Source of the DNA: Ruminococcus sp.
GTDB lineage: Bacteria > Bacillota_A > Clostridia > Oscillospirales > Ruminococcaceae
Length of the DNA stretch: 64,000 bases
Direction of reading: 5' to 3'
Assembly (NCBI RefSeq): GCF_016283395.1
Contig: NZ_JAEEMU010000050.1
Location: 1-64,000, forward strand
The position numbers were made by a program, and so were the translations under genes. This document shows positions 41,941 to 50,415 of this stretch, piece after piece. Within the stretch, counting starts at the first letter, position 1; each line of letters begins with the position of its first letter. The notes beneath the pieces are model-generated. The model was not told where the DNA came from, searched no databases, and saw only the letters and a program-made list of their open reading frames with translations.

Positions 41941-43446
41941 ATGAAATTCATAAAGCTCATTTCAGCAGTTATGGCTGCTTGTATTGCAATTCCAGCAGGT
42001 ATCGCAGGAACTGTCAGCGCACTTGAAGAGCCGATAAAAGGCGATGTAAACGGTGACACTTCCTTCAATCTTGCTGACATGGTAATGTATCAGCGTTGGC
42101 TCAAAGGCAGCGGTGAACTCAAAAACATCAGCAATGCCGATGTAAACGAGGACGGCGAACTTGATATATTCGACCTTAGTGCAATGAGAAAAATGCTTAT
42201 CGAGTGTATCGGCAGTGTCCCCGTGCCGAGTTATGCTCCAAATTCAAGAAATCTCTGTGCAGGCATAAACAAGTCCGCTGTAGAAGGTAAAGACGCTGAC
42301 GAAAAATTCATCGAAAGTCAGATGAAATTCACTGTAGATATGCTGAAAGCCACTACAAAACAGGGCGAAAACAGTATGATCTCTCCTTATTCCATAATGC
42401 AGGCTCTGGCAATGACAGCCAACGGTGCTAACGGCAAGACTCTTGAAGAAATGGAACAAGTCCTCGGCAACGGAATGTCCATAGAGGAACTTGACCAATA
42501 CCTGCTTGCTCAGCGCAAAAGAACTATTAACCCCAAAGAATCAGAATATAACAAGTGGTCAATGAGTACAGCTAATTCTATCTGGGCTATCAACAATCCT
42601 TATCGTATACAGGCACGCCCCGAGTTTATCCAGAAATGCGTTGACTACTACGATAGTGAGTACTACGTAGCACCTTTCGATGATACAACTCTTGATGACG
42701 TAAACGGCTGGGTAAACGAAAAGACTCACAAGATGATACCGAGTATCCTCAATCAAATCAGCGATGACGATGTTATGTACCTTGTTAACGCTGTTGCTTT
42801 CGAGGCAGAATGGATGGAGCAATACGAAAAATATCAGATCAAAGACGATAAATTCACTGCTGCCAACGGCACAGAGCAGGAGGCTAAAATGCTTTGCAGC
42901 GATGAAGTCTATATCGGCGACGAAGATACCGACGGTATGCTGAAATACTACAGCGGCGGAAAATATGCCTTTGCAGCTCTTCTCCCCAAAGAAGGCACTT
43001 CCGTTGAACAGTATGTGGCAGACCTTACTCCCGAAAAGCTCAGCAATATCCTCGGCAGCTACAAGGATAATTACGAAAAAGCTCAGGTAAAACTACCTAA
43101 GTTCAAATGCGAATACGGAGAAGATATTTCAGACTATCTGATAAACATGGGTATGCCAACTGCTTTCAACAGGGGTGATGAAACTGCTGATTTTACAAAT
43201 ATGTCTGCTATTGCAGACGTACACCCTATCTGCATAGGCTATGTAATCCACAAGACATTCATAGACCTTGACGAAAACGGCACAAAGGCTGCTGCTGCGA
43301 CCCTTGTGGCTATGCAGGACAATGCAGTATCCATAGAGCCTAAGATCAAAAAGGAAGTTATCCTTGACAGACCTTTTGTTTATTGTATCATAGATACACA
43401 GACATCAATCCCTGTTTTCATCGGCGTACTCAATTCACTCTCATAA
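41941..43446 (+). CDS. Secreted serpin with N-terminal dockerin
   Basis: A 501-residue exported protein. Signal peptide (about 1-28), type I dockerin (about 33-92: GDVNGDTSFNLADMVMYQRWL and DVNEDGELDIFDLSAMRKML), then a full serpin domain. Serpin marks: MISPYSIMQALAMTANGANGKTLEEM, NSIWAINNPY, VNAVAFEAEWM and FIDLDENGTKAAAATLVAM. The last has the small-residue hinge of an inhibitory serpin, with the reactive bond around Gln-Asp-Asn-Ala just after it. The C-terminal RPFVYCIIDTQTSIPVFIGVLN closes the fold. A serpin held on the cellulosome by a dockerin is thought to protect it from proteases. Clear AGGAGG site before ATG. Confidence 0.93.
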   Translation: MKFIKLISAVMAACIAIPAGIAGTVSALEEPIKGDVNGDTSFNLADMVMYQRWLKGSGELKNISNADVNEDGELDIFDLSAMRKMLIECIGSVPVPSYAPNSRNLCAGINKSAVEGKDADEKFIESQMKFTVDMLKATTKQGENSMISPYSIMQALAMTANGANGKTLEEMEQVLGNGMSIEELDQYLLAQRKRTINPKESEYNKWSMSTANSIWAINNPYRIQARPEFIQKCVDYYDSEYYVAPFDDTTLDDVNGWVNEKTHKMIPSILNQISDDDVMYLVNAVAFEAEWMEQYEKYQIKDDKFTAANGTEQEAKMLCSDEVYIGDEDTDGMLKYYSGGKYAFAALLPKEGTSVEQYVADLTPEKLSNILGSYKDNYEKAQVKLPKFKCEYGEDISDYLINMGMPTAFNRGDETADFTNMSAIADVHPICIGYVIHKTFIDLDENGTKAAAATLVAMQDNAVSIEPKIKKEVILDRPFVYCIIDTQTSIPVFIGVLNSLS

Positions 43447-43616
43447 GCTGTAACTGCACTTTGCAGCTTTAATAAAACATATCCTGTAAGGGGGATAATC
43501 AGAAGGGGGACTTTTTTCAAAGTTCCCCTGTTTTTAAGACTGCACAACTGCTTATTAAGCAGTATTGCCGCTGGTTAACCGGCATTAACACTATATATTC
43601 GTCCGTATAGGCGGAC
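43444..43616. terminator. Run of five consecutive hairpins after the serpin gene
   Basis: In order: AAGCTG...CAGCTT (43445-43469), GGGGGACTTT...AAAGTTCCCC with a following TGTTTTT (43505-43536, the likely terminator), ACTGCTTATTAAGCAGT (43547-43563), GCCG-ctGGTTAACC-GGC (43567-43583) and GTCCGtataggCGGAC (43601-43616). One terminator is convincing and the others are unexplained structure. Confidence 0.6.
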
Positions 43617-43661
43617 AAAATAATTCCTAATTACGAAATTTCAAAAAAATTCTCTCCTTGG

Positions 43662-43690
43662 TTGCTTTATTTATTATTATGTGTTATAAT
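43662..43690 (+). promoter_or_regulatory. Promoter of the second sigma/membrane-partner pair
   Basis: TTGCTT (43662-43667), 17-bp spacer, TATAAT (43685-43690), about 40 bp before the TTG start. Confidence 0.75.
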
Positions 43691-43731
43691 GTAATAATGT
43701 ATAAAATTAAGACTATGGAGGAGGTGTCTCT

Positions 43732-44193
43732 TTGGCATTTGATATTGATGAACAATACGATAAAATATACCGCTACTGTTACCTTAAAGTAAAGCATAAA
43801 GAGACTGCTGAGGATATTACTCAGGAGACATTCCTCCGTTACCTTGAACACCCTCAATACAGCAATATCGACAAGACATTACAACTCCTCTACACTATCG
43901 CAGGCAACCTTTGCACTGATGAATTCAGAAAGCATAAGACCGATGAACTGACAGATACAGAAGCTTCATCGGAAAATATCGAGGAGAACGTACTCTCTGA
44001 CCTCGAACTCAAAAACGCTCTCACACAGCTTTCAGAGGACGACAGAGAACTGATACTTCTTAAATATATAAATGAAGTACCCGTAAACGTAATGGCTAAG
44101 CTGTATAATATCTCGCGTTTCGCACTTAACCGCAGGATAAATCGTATCCTCGGTACGCTGCACGAGTATATGGGAAAGGAGGAGCTTAAATGA
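43732..44193 (+). CDS. RNA polymerase sigma factor, ECF-like (TTG start)
   Basis: A 153-residue sigma-70-like factor. Region 2 shows YDKIYRYCYLKVKHKETAEDITQETFLRYLEHP, region 4 DRELILLKYINEVPVNVMAKLYNISRFALNRRINRIL. The gene begins with TTG at 43732, supported by a perfect GGAGGAGGTG seven bases upstream. No ATG or GTG fits. It overlaps the downstream membrane protein gene by 4 bp, so the pair is translationally coupled. Its layout mirrors the pair at 11.8 kb. Confidence 0.85.
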   Translation: MAFDIDEQYDKIYRYCYLKVKHKETAEDITQETFLRYLEHPQYSNIDKTLQLLYTIAGNLCTDEFRKHKTDELTDTEASSENIEENVLSDLELKNALTQLSEDDRELILLKYINEVPVNVMAKLYNISRFALNRRINRILGTLHEYMGKEELK

Positions 44194-45395
44194 CAGATAA
44201 AGAAAAGAAAAAACTGCTCGAAGCTTTCGACATACCCGATCCTGACAGAAAAAAACAGTTTTCAGACGAATACAGAAAGCGCAAACCCGAAAAGATAAAG
44301 AAGCCCATATTCCCTCTCATTATGCGTACTGTGGCTTCTGCCGCAATGCTTACACTGGTAATTGCCGCAATAACACGCATACCTAAGCCCGATCCGGATA
44401 TGTTCAACGATAATAACACTATCGAAACTACAACGGCTGCAACTTCCATAGAGGCTTCTGTACAGACTACTGCTGACAATTCGTCAGCTGTCACAACAAC
44501 TGCTGTGGGCAAGGATAAAAGCAAGACCACAACTGCTTCCAAGGCAGTTTCCACCGATCCTGCAAAGACAGATGACGATAACTCAACTGTCACAACAGAA
44601 GCAGACGATTCTGAAAATAATGAGCCCGAACCGACAGAGCATACACAAAAACCTGCAAGGACAACAAAAACTCCAAGCGTAAGAATTACTACAACACGCG
44701 AATCCCAGCATCATCTAACTACTACAAAGCCTGCTCCTCAGTCTCAGACAACAACTGTTACCACATCATCAAAAGCGAGTGCAGGTGAGGTCGAATCGGG
44801 AGCAACTGGAAAAGATATGACCGTTGACATTGATGTAAAATATGATGTCCGTGATGAAATACTGCCTGTTGAAGCTCTTTCATCAGGCAACGGCGTTGGC
44901 AGAGACGGAGAAGAAAAAGGCGGAAACTCTTATACTCCTGTTGACGAAAAAATACGCGATATGTTCAGTGAATCAAATGCAGTTGTACTTGCAAAAGTCA
45001 ACAAAATAGTGTATACTTCTATTGACGGCGAAGCTTATACTGCCGAAAATATCACTATCACAGAGGTATTTAAAGGAAGTCTTACACCTGATGACAGAAT
45101 AACTCTTTTCGTAAGCGGCGGATATATCAACGGAGAAGAATATATAAAGCATCACAGATATGTTCTCCTTCCCGATGCCGAGAATTATTCCATATATGAC
45201 GGCGGCGGCTGCGCAGGAAAAGAGTACGTGGGAGATACTTATCTGTTTTTCATCAAAAACAGCAGCTCTTCATTCCCTCATGGCTCATTTGAGCTCATAA
45301 GCCACGGTGACGAAGCTGTATTCAGACAGGAAGATGACAGTTACGTATCTATGCATGACGATTCACTTTCACTGGAAATTTCTTCACTATACTGA
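44190..45395 (+). CDS. Putative anti-sigma/sensor membrane protein with Thr-rich linker
   Basis: A 401-residue protein. The N-terminal ~40 residues are charged and cytosolic, one membrane segment follows (FPLIMRTVASAAMLTLVIAAIT), then a long Thr/Ser/Ala-rich linker (about 75-220). The outer domain, about 245-385, has EESNAVVLAKVNKI-like strand patterns (seen as SESNAVVLAKVNKIVYTS, NITITEVFKGSL and HHRYVLLPD). The domain resembles small beta-barrel modules found in other clostridial surface proteins, but I cannot name it. Coupling to an ECF-like sigma factor by a 4-bp overlap makes an anti-sigma or sensor role likely. Confidence 0.6.
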   Translation: MTDKEKKKLLEAFDIPDPDRKKQFSDEYRKRKPEKIKKPIFPLIMRTVASAAMLTLVIAAITRIPKPDPDMFNDNNTIETTTAATSIEASVQTTADNSSAVTTTAVGKDKSKTTTASKAVSTDPAKTDDDNSTVTTEADDSENNEPEPTEHTQKPARTTKTPSVRITTTRESQHHLTTTKPAPQSQTTTVTTSSKASAGEVESGATGKDMTVDIDVKYDVRDEILPVEALSSGNGVGRDGEEKGGNSYTPVDEKIRDMFSESNAVVLAKVNKIVYTSIDGEAYTAENITITEVFKGSLTPDDRITLFVSGGYINGEEYIKHHRYVLLPDAENYSIYDGGGCAGKEYVGDTYLFFIKNSSSSFPHGSFELISHGDEAVFRQEDDSYVSMHDDSLSLEISSLY

Positions 45396-45569
45396 CCTTT
45401 TATGCATGATTTTTTCGCGTGACAGAGCGAAAAAAGCCTTTATATCAAACATAATACCAAAATTTGTTCAAAATGGTAAAAATCTTTTTTCGTTTTTTTG
45501 TCACATTTCTGAAAAACTTTTCGTTATGTTAATATAGAACGCAAAACAACCCATGAAAGGAAGATATTT

Positions 45570-47021
45570 ATGAATAACAAAAAGCTGTTGAGTTTTGTTC
45601 TCTCAGCTGCTATGGCAGCTACATCAATATTCCCTGCAACCGTATATGCAGCTGTCAGCGGTGACATCAACGGGGACGGTTCTATCACTTCCGCCGACCT
45701 CGACATTTTACAGGGATATGTGCTCGGCAAGCACGACATCACAGAGGAGCAGTTCAAGGTCGCTGACATCAACCTCGATCAGGTCGTTGATGTTTACGAT
45801 GTAACCGCACTCAGGAAGCGTATCCTCACAACTGACAGAACACTTAGTTTCAAGTCCGTTACCGAAAGGATAAATGACGGTATCACAGATACTCTTAAAA
45901 AGCTTGATATTCAGGCTGGAGGTACTGTGGTGAAATCAACAGCTGAACTCAAAACAGCTCTCTCACCTTATTTCTCGGAAGAATTAGTAAATAAGTACAC
46001 AGCGAAGTACAATGACGACTTCTTCAAGGACTCTGTTCTCCTTGTAAAGCCTGCTTACTTTGATCCTGCCAAGTACACAAAGAACGGTACATTAACAAAG
46101 CTCAGCTGCGGCTGCAGCAATTCATATGCAGGTCTCTATACAACAGGTCCTACAGTAGATCAGGGACTTAATGTCAGAAAAGAACACAGTGCGGCTTCTG
46201 CTATACTCGCAACCATATCTCCCGGTGAAAAGTTCAATATAACTTATGCAAACGGAACAGCCGACGGAAACTTCGGTCATGTTACATATAAGGGTATATC
46301 AGGTTATGTTAATATGGGATACGTTACAAAGCTTTCAAGCACAGCACCTGAAACTATAGCTGTTCCCGATCTCAGAGTTGACTCAGTCAAGTACTCAAAG
46401 GGTACTGTAACAGTTTCGGCTACTGAATACAATGCAAACTCAACTGTAAGCTTTGCAGCAGCTGTTCTTGCTCAGGTCGTAGTGCCGAAGAAGGATTATT
46501 ACGCTTCAAAGGCACAGTGGACAGTAACTACAACTACGACAACAACAGCCACTACGACTACAACTACTACCTGCGCTTATCCTCTTGCCAAGGCAAGAAT
46601 GGAGCAGATGAACATAAAGACTCTGAAAGACGCTTTCATTGACTGCTCGAACAAGGGTATAACAGCTGTATATGTAGAGTGGGAGAAGGACGCAAGCAAG
46701 CTCACATTACAGAAGGCAGCCGATTACGGATTTAACTCACGAAACGGAAATGCAAACGCTGTAGCAAAGGGCAACTGCTATGTTCTTGCTGCTATGTTCT
46801 GCGAAATGGCAAAACTCCTCGGTTATGACGCACATCTCATAAACGGTCAGGTACCGCTTAAATTAGGCGGATACGGACCTCACGGCTGGGTAGAGATAAT
46901 CGAAAACGGAGCAACTTACGTATATGATCCTGATTATACATTAGAGACAGGTAAAAACGGTTTCGCCCTTACTTACGGTCATACCGAATGGCCATTACAG
47001 AAATTAGGCGAGATCAAGTAA
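45570..47021 (+). CDS. Secreted dockerin-SH3-transglutaminase protein
   Basis: A 483-residue exported protein. Signal peptide (about 1-27), N-terminal type I dockerin (about 30-87), a short module containing NDDFFKDS (residues 148-155, shared with the protein at 22.4 kb), a bacterial SH3 domain (about 193-260, TVDQGLNVRKEHSAAS and GYVNMGYV), a Thr linker (about 316-335) and a transglutaminase-like domain. The triad there is Cys403 (KGNCYVLAAMFCEM), His438 (GPHGWVEI) and Asp453 (YVYDPDY). SH3 modules bind peptidoglycan peptides, so a cell-wall-cross-bridge substrate is plausible. GAAAGGAAG ribosome-binding site. Confidence 0.88.
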   Translation: MNNKKLLSFVLSAAMAATSIFPATVYAAVSGDINGDGSITSADLDILQGYVLGKHDITEEQFKVADINLDQVVDVYDVTALRKRILTTDRTLSFKSVTERINDGITDTLKKLDIQAGGTVVKSTAELKTALSPYFSEELVNKYTAKYNDDFFKDSVLLVKPAYFDPAKYTKNGTLTKLSCGCSNSYAGLYTTGPTVDQGLNVRKEHSAASAILATISPGEKFNITYANGTADGNFGHVTYKGISGYVNMGYVTKLSSTAPETIAVPDLRVDSVKYSKGTVTVSATEYNANSTVSFAAAVLAQVVVPKKDYYASKAQWTVTTTTTTTATTTTTTTCAYPLAKARMEQMNIKTLKDAFIDCSNKGITAVYVEWEKDASKLTLQKAADYGFNSRNGNANAVAKGNCYVLAAMFCEMAKLLGYDAHLINGQVPLKLGGYGPHGWVEIIENGATYVYDPDYTLETGKNGFALTYGHTEWPLQKLGEIK

Positions 47022-47035
47022 AAGGAGATAATATT

Positions 47036-47989
47036 ATGAGAAAGAAAATAGCAATAATCGCTTTCATTTCTGCACTTGTGCTCACAGGCTGCGGAAGTGT
47101 TACACAATCTGCAAATATACCTGAGGCTACTACATCGGTGACAACTACTGCAGAGCCAACTACAGAGGCAACTACAGTTGCTGAGGAATACAAGCTTATC
47201 GGTAAAAAGGCAGAGGGTTCAGATGTATTGGTCGCTGACCTTGAAAACAAGACAGACAAGGAGATCGTAAGCTTCACAGTAAAGGCTGAAACAGAGGAAG
47301 AGTATCCTGAGAATATGCTTGAAGAAAAGGACTCTTTCGCAAAGGACGAAAAACGCACACTTTACTATGTGCCTAAGAAGGTAAGTGACATAACATACGG
47401 TGAGTCCGATAAGATCGCTACTCTCCAGTACTCTGTAAAGATAGAGTTCGCTGACAAGACAGAAGCTGTTCTTCATAACTTCCCATTCGATGACATCGAC
47501 AAGCTCGCTGAGATCCGCTTTGAGGACGGCATAGCATTTATCAAGTACACTTCAAAGAGCACAAAGGAAAAAGTAGATACAAAGAAGGCAGAGGAAATGG
47601 CTGCTATTCTTCCTGAGTCTACAGAAGCTATCCACGAGCTCGATCCTGATGCAAACAATAACATAGACGCATCATACGTTGAAGAAACAACATATGCACC
47701 TGCTCAGCAGCAGGCTCCTGCTACACAGACTCCCGATACAGGCTGCGGAAGTGGCTTTGCAACAAATCCCGACACTGGCTGTGGAAGCGGCTTTGCAACA
47801 AATCCTGATGCAGGCTGCGGCAGCGGCTTCGCAACAAATCCCGATGCAGGCTGTGGAAGCGGCTTCGCTACAAATCCTGATGCAGGCTGCGGCAGCGGCT
47901 TCGCTACAAATCCCGATGCAGGCTGTGGAAGCGGCTTCGCTACAAATCCCGACGCAGGCTGCGGAAGTGGTTTCGTAACAAACAACTGA
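47036..47989 (+). CDS. Lipoprotein with C-terminal Gly/Cys tandem repeats
   Basis: A 317-residue lipoprotein. The signal peptide ends in lipobox LTGCG (mature Cys near residue 16). A Thr/Ala spacer leads to a 130-residue domain (LIGKKAEGSDVLVADLENKTDKEIVSF onwards, with KEDSFAKDEKRTLYYVP-like strands) that I do not recognise. The last 84 residues are seven copies of a 12-residue unit, GCGSGFATNPDA, encoded by 36-bp repeats. Each unit brings one Cys, so disulfide bonding, metal binding or packing as a Gly-rich rod are all possible. It follows the dockerin-SH3 gene by 14 bp and is 6 bp from an acyltransferase gene. Confidence 0.75.
   Translation: MRKKIAIIAFISALVLTGCGSVTQSANIPEATTSVTTTAEPTTEATTVAEEYKLIGKKAEGSDVLVADLENKTDKEIVSFTVKAETEEEYPENMLEEKDSFAKDEKRTLYYVPKKVSDITYGESDKIATLQYSVKIEFADKTEAVLHNFPFDDIDKLAEIRFEDGIAFIKYTSKSTKEKVDTKKAEEMAAILPESTEAIHELDPDANNNIDASYVEETTYAPAQQQAPATQTPDTGCGSGFATNPDTGCGSGFATNPDAGCGSGFATNPDAGCGSGFATNPDAGCGSGFATNPDAGCGSGFATNPDAGCGSGFVTNN
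47732..47983 (+). repeat. Seven in-frame 36-bp tandem repeats
   Basis: Unit CCCGATGCAGGCTGCGGAAG plus 16 bp, seven copies without spacers, differing mainly at third-codon positions (TGT/TGC, AGT/AGC, GCA/GCT). Silent differences outnumber changes in protein, which suggests selection to keep the 12-residue unit. Confidence 0.95.
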
Positions 47990-47995
47990 TAATAT

Positions 47996-49042
47996 ATGAA
48001 TAACAGAATACTATATCTGAGCCGTCTTAAAGCTTTAGCCTGTATTGCAGTAACTGTTCTCCACACATTCCTTGCAGCAAATATGTATTCCTCTGATATA
48101 AGTTCTCAGGGAGCTATGATGACTGTGAGAAACTGTATGATGTGGGCTGTCCCCTGCTTTGTAATGGCTTCGGGAGCACTTCTGCTGGACAGCAAACGTG
48201 TGCTCTCGATGAAAAAGCTCTTCGGTAAATACATACTGCGAATGGCAGTTGCACTGGTAGTATTTTCGATACTGTTCGCAGTATTCGACGGTGTATTTAT
48301 AAAAAAATGCGGCGTGGGCAAAATGTTCACTGATTCGATCGACGCTATCTTCTTCGGCAGCGGCTGGATGCATATGTGGTACATCTATTTACTCTTCGCA
48401 CTGTATCTTATGCTGCCAATATACAAGATGATCAGTGGAAATGCCACAGCAGCACAGCTTAAATATATCCTGCTCATCTATACGATATTTGCTTCGTTAA
48501 TACCGTTTATAGAAACAATCGCAGGTAAAAAGCTGCCGTTTTACATATGTGTATATACCGTTTATCCGCTTTACTTCTTCTTAGGTCACGCTCTTCATAC
48601 GGGAATAATAAAGCTCCCGAAAAGAGCAAGCGGACTCATGCTTGTGATTTGTCTCGGCATAATCGCAATGCTTACTGTACACGCTTACAATAATTCAGAG
48701 GCTGCACCCGAAACAAGCGGCAAGATGATAAATCTTCTCGGAGTTTACTCCTTCCCACTGTATGTTGCAGCAGCTGTAGCTTTATTCGGATTTCTCAGAA
48801 AGACGAAAAATCAGCCCGTGCCTGTTATTGATAAGATCGCCGCAGAGCTTGATAACTGCTCATTCGGCATCTATCTTCTGCACATGGCAGTACTCAGATA
48901 TATATTCTTAGTTATGAAGTTCAATCCATTTGAACACGGCGGTACGATATCTACTATTGGTATTTGCCTGCTCACCCTCGTTATCTCTTATCTGATAACA
49001 AAGGGGCTGAAATTCATACCGTACGTGAACAAACTCATATAA
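47996..49042 (+). CDS. Acyltransferase-3 family membrane protein (OafA/YrhL-like)
   Basis: A 348-residue membrane protein with about ten hydrophobic segments. It begins LSRLKALACIAVTVLHTFLAA, carrying the conserved His of the acyltransferase-3 family, and continues MWAVPCFVMASGALLLDS. Family members transfer acetyl or succinyl groups to sugars of surface polymers. It starts 6 bp after the repeat lipoprotein gene, so they may be co-transcribed. The ribosome-binding site is poor. A terminator follows. Confidence 0.88.
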   Translation: MNNRILYLSRLKALACIAVTVLHTFLAANMYSSDISSQGAMMTVRNCMMWAVPCFVMASGALLLDSKRVLSMKKLFGKYILRMAVALVVFSILFAVFDGVFIKKCGVGKMFTDSIDAIFFGSGWMHMWYIYLLFALYLMLPIYKMISGNATAAQLKYILLIYTIFASLIPFIETIAGKKLPFYICVYTVYPLYFFLGHALHTGIIKLPKRASGLMLVICLGIIAMLTVHAYNNSEAAPETSGKMINLLGVYSFPLYVAAAVALFGFLRKTKNQPVPVIDKIAAELDNCSFGIYLLHMAVLRYIFLVMKFNPFEHGGTISTIGICLLTLVISYLITKGLKFIPYVNKLI

Positions 49043-49044
49043 CT

Positions 49045-49073
49045 CAAAGCTCCCGAAACGGGAGCTTTTAATT
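49045..49073 (+). terminator. Terminator after the acyltransferase gene
   Basis: AAAGCTCCCG, AAA loop, CGGGAGCTTTTAATT. Confidence 0.85.
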
Positions 49074-49090
49074 ATCTCAGAGGTGATAAC

Positions 49091-49831
49091 ATGAAAGAAA
49101 TACCTGTTTCAGAATACAGCCGATTTTTAACACTTGCCCAGGACTCACCTTTTTGCAGAGTCTATCCAATGGCAGTGACGGAGGGCAGACAGAGCGGCTG
49201 CATATACACAAACAAAAGCGAAAGCGTTGTACTCATACGTCACAGGGGCAATTTTACTTTTATTTACGGAACTCCCGATGAAAACGATATCCGCGAGATA
49301 CATGAGCTCATAATATCCGAGCAATTTAAGTTTCTATGTCAGGACAATACACTGGCAGATAAACTCCTGCAATATGGCGGAGTGGAGCTTATCCCACGAG
49401 ATGAATACTGCTATCCCCATGACAAAGCTCCCGATTTTGATATCCCTGACGGTTATTCCCTGCACAGTATAGATGAGAAGCTCTTCAACAGGCTCACGGG
49501 AAGAGTCGTACCCTCGTTTTACTGGAAAGACTACGCTGAATACAGCAAAAGCGGCAGGGGCATATGCATTATGCACGGAAACGAGCCTGCGTCGTGGGCA
49601 TTTTCGGCTGCTTCAAGCAGCTTGGAATGTGACATCGGTATCGAGACTGCTGAAGCCTATCGCCGCCGCGGAATGGCTTTTATCGCCGCAGCTGCTGCCA
49701 TAAGGGAGATGCTCCACGAAAAGCGTCCTGCATGGACTTGTCAGCGTTCAAACCTCGGTTCAGCAAGAACAGCCGAAAAACTCGGCTTCATTAAATGCGG
49801 CAATTACTTTTTGATACGAAAACCTTTATAA
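49091..49831 (+). CDS. GNAT acetyltransferase (PF12746-like)
   Basis: A 246-residue protein with an N-terminal half of unknown type (YSRFLTLAQDSPFCRVYPMAV onward) and a C-terminal GNAT fold. The acetyl-CoA region shows CDIGIETAEAYRRRGMAFIAAAAAIREML, and the end WTCQRSNLGSARTAEKLGFIKCGNYFLIR is typical. The length and N-terminal extension fit the PF12746 group, whose substrates are mostly unknown. AGAGGTGAT site before the start. It is followed by a small membrane protein gene after 62 bp. Confidence 0.8.
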   Translation: MKEIPVSEYSRFLTLAQDSPFCRVYPMAVTEGRQSGCIYTNKSESVVLIRHRGNFTFIYGTPDENDIREIHELIISEQFKFLCQDNTLADKLLQYGGVELIPRDEYCYPHDKAPDFDIPDGYSLHSIDEKLFNRLTGRVVPSFYWKDYAEYSKSGRGICIMHGNEPASWAFSAASSSLECDIGIETAEAYRRRGMAFIAAAAAIREMLHEKRPAWTCQRSNLGSARTAEKLGFIKCGNYFLIRKPL

Positions 49832-49893
49832 GCTCCCTTTTCGTAACCACTCACCTGCTTTGTGCATATAATAACAGGAAAGGAGTGGTTGAA

Positions 49894-50235
49894 ATGAAAA
49901 CACCCGAGATGATCGCTATAATAGTTGTTGCTGTTATAGCCGCAGCCGAACTCATATGCCTTTTTATATGCTCAAAACACAGAGGCAAAAGCTATCCCCT
50001 TTGCACTGTACTGCCTATTTTTTCTCAAGATAGCGAGCTTTCTGAACGGCTTGACTACCTTTCCACCATAATCGAGGACGGAAGTCTCATAGCTGATACT
50101 ATCCTGCTCATAGACTATTGCGGAAGTGCCGAGCAATTGCAGCTTTGCAACGAGTTCTGTGACCGCTACCACTCCGCAAAGCTTATATCACCCGATGATA
50201 TTGAACCATATCTAAAAAAGCCGTATAAAAAATAG
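49894..50235 (+). CDS. Small membrane protein of unknown function
   Basis: A 113-residue protein with one N-terminal membrane segment (EMIAIIVVAVIAAAELICLFICS) and a soluble tail (LPIFSQDSELSERLDYLSTII and ILLIDYCGSAEQLQLCNEFC). The soluble part recalls the nucleotide-sugar-facing part of a small glycosyltransferase-like fold, but it is too short to assert. Start ATG at 49894 follows AAAGGAGTGG. I do not recognise a family. Confidence 0.55.
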   Translation: MKTPEMIAIIVVAVIAAAELICLFICSKHRGKSYPLCTVLPIFSQDSELSERLDYLSTIIEDGSLIADTILLIDYCGSAEQLQLCNEFCDRYHSAKLISPDDIEPYLKKPYKK

Positions 50236-50258
50236 GCATCTTTTTTTCTCCGCGTCTG

Positions 50259-50381
50259 TTGCTATTTTCTGAATTATGTGATATAAGCGGGGAGCCCCCG
50301 CTGCCTTTTCCGCGCTACACTCAAATATCAGGCAAATTTTTCTCCGCGCCTGTTGCTATTTTTCTGCTTTTATGTTATAAT
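50259..50381 (+). promoter_or_regulatory. Tandem duplicated promoter upstream of recD2
   Basis: A ~40-bp block, TTTTTCTCCGCG(T/C)CTGTTGCTATTTT, occurs twice (near 50243 and near 50337). Each copy contains TTGCTA with a 17-bp spacer to TATAAG (50282-50287) or TATAAT (50376-50381). A GCGGGG-AGC-CCCCGC hairpin (50287-50301) lies between them and could stop or slow the first transcript. Confidence 0.6.
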
Positions 50382-50415
50382 ATAAAATGTATTTTTATGT
50401 GCAGAGGTGAAAAAC

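Noticed and set aside
47732..47983. CRISPR-like 36-bp repeats
   Set aside because: The repeats are direct and contiguous, with no spacers, and lie in frame in a gene.
47704..48066. Minus-strand frame with KPLPQPASGFVA repeats
   Set aside because: Antisense of the 36-bp tandem repeats; open only because the repeat has no stop in that frame.
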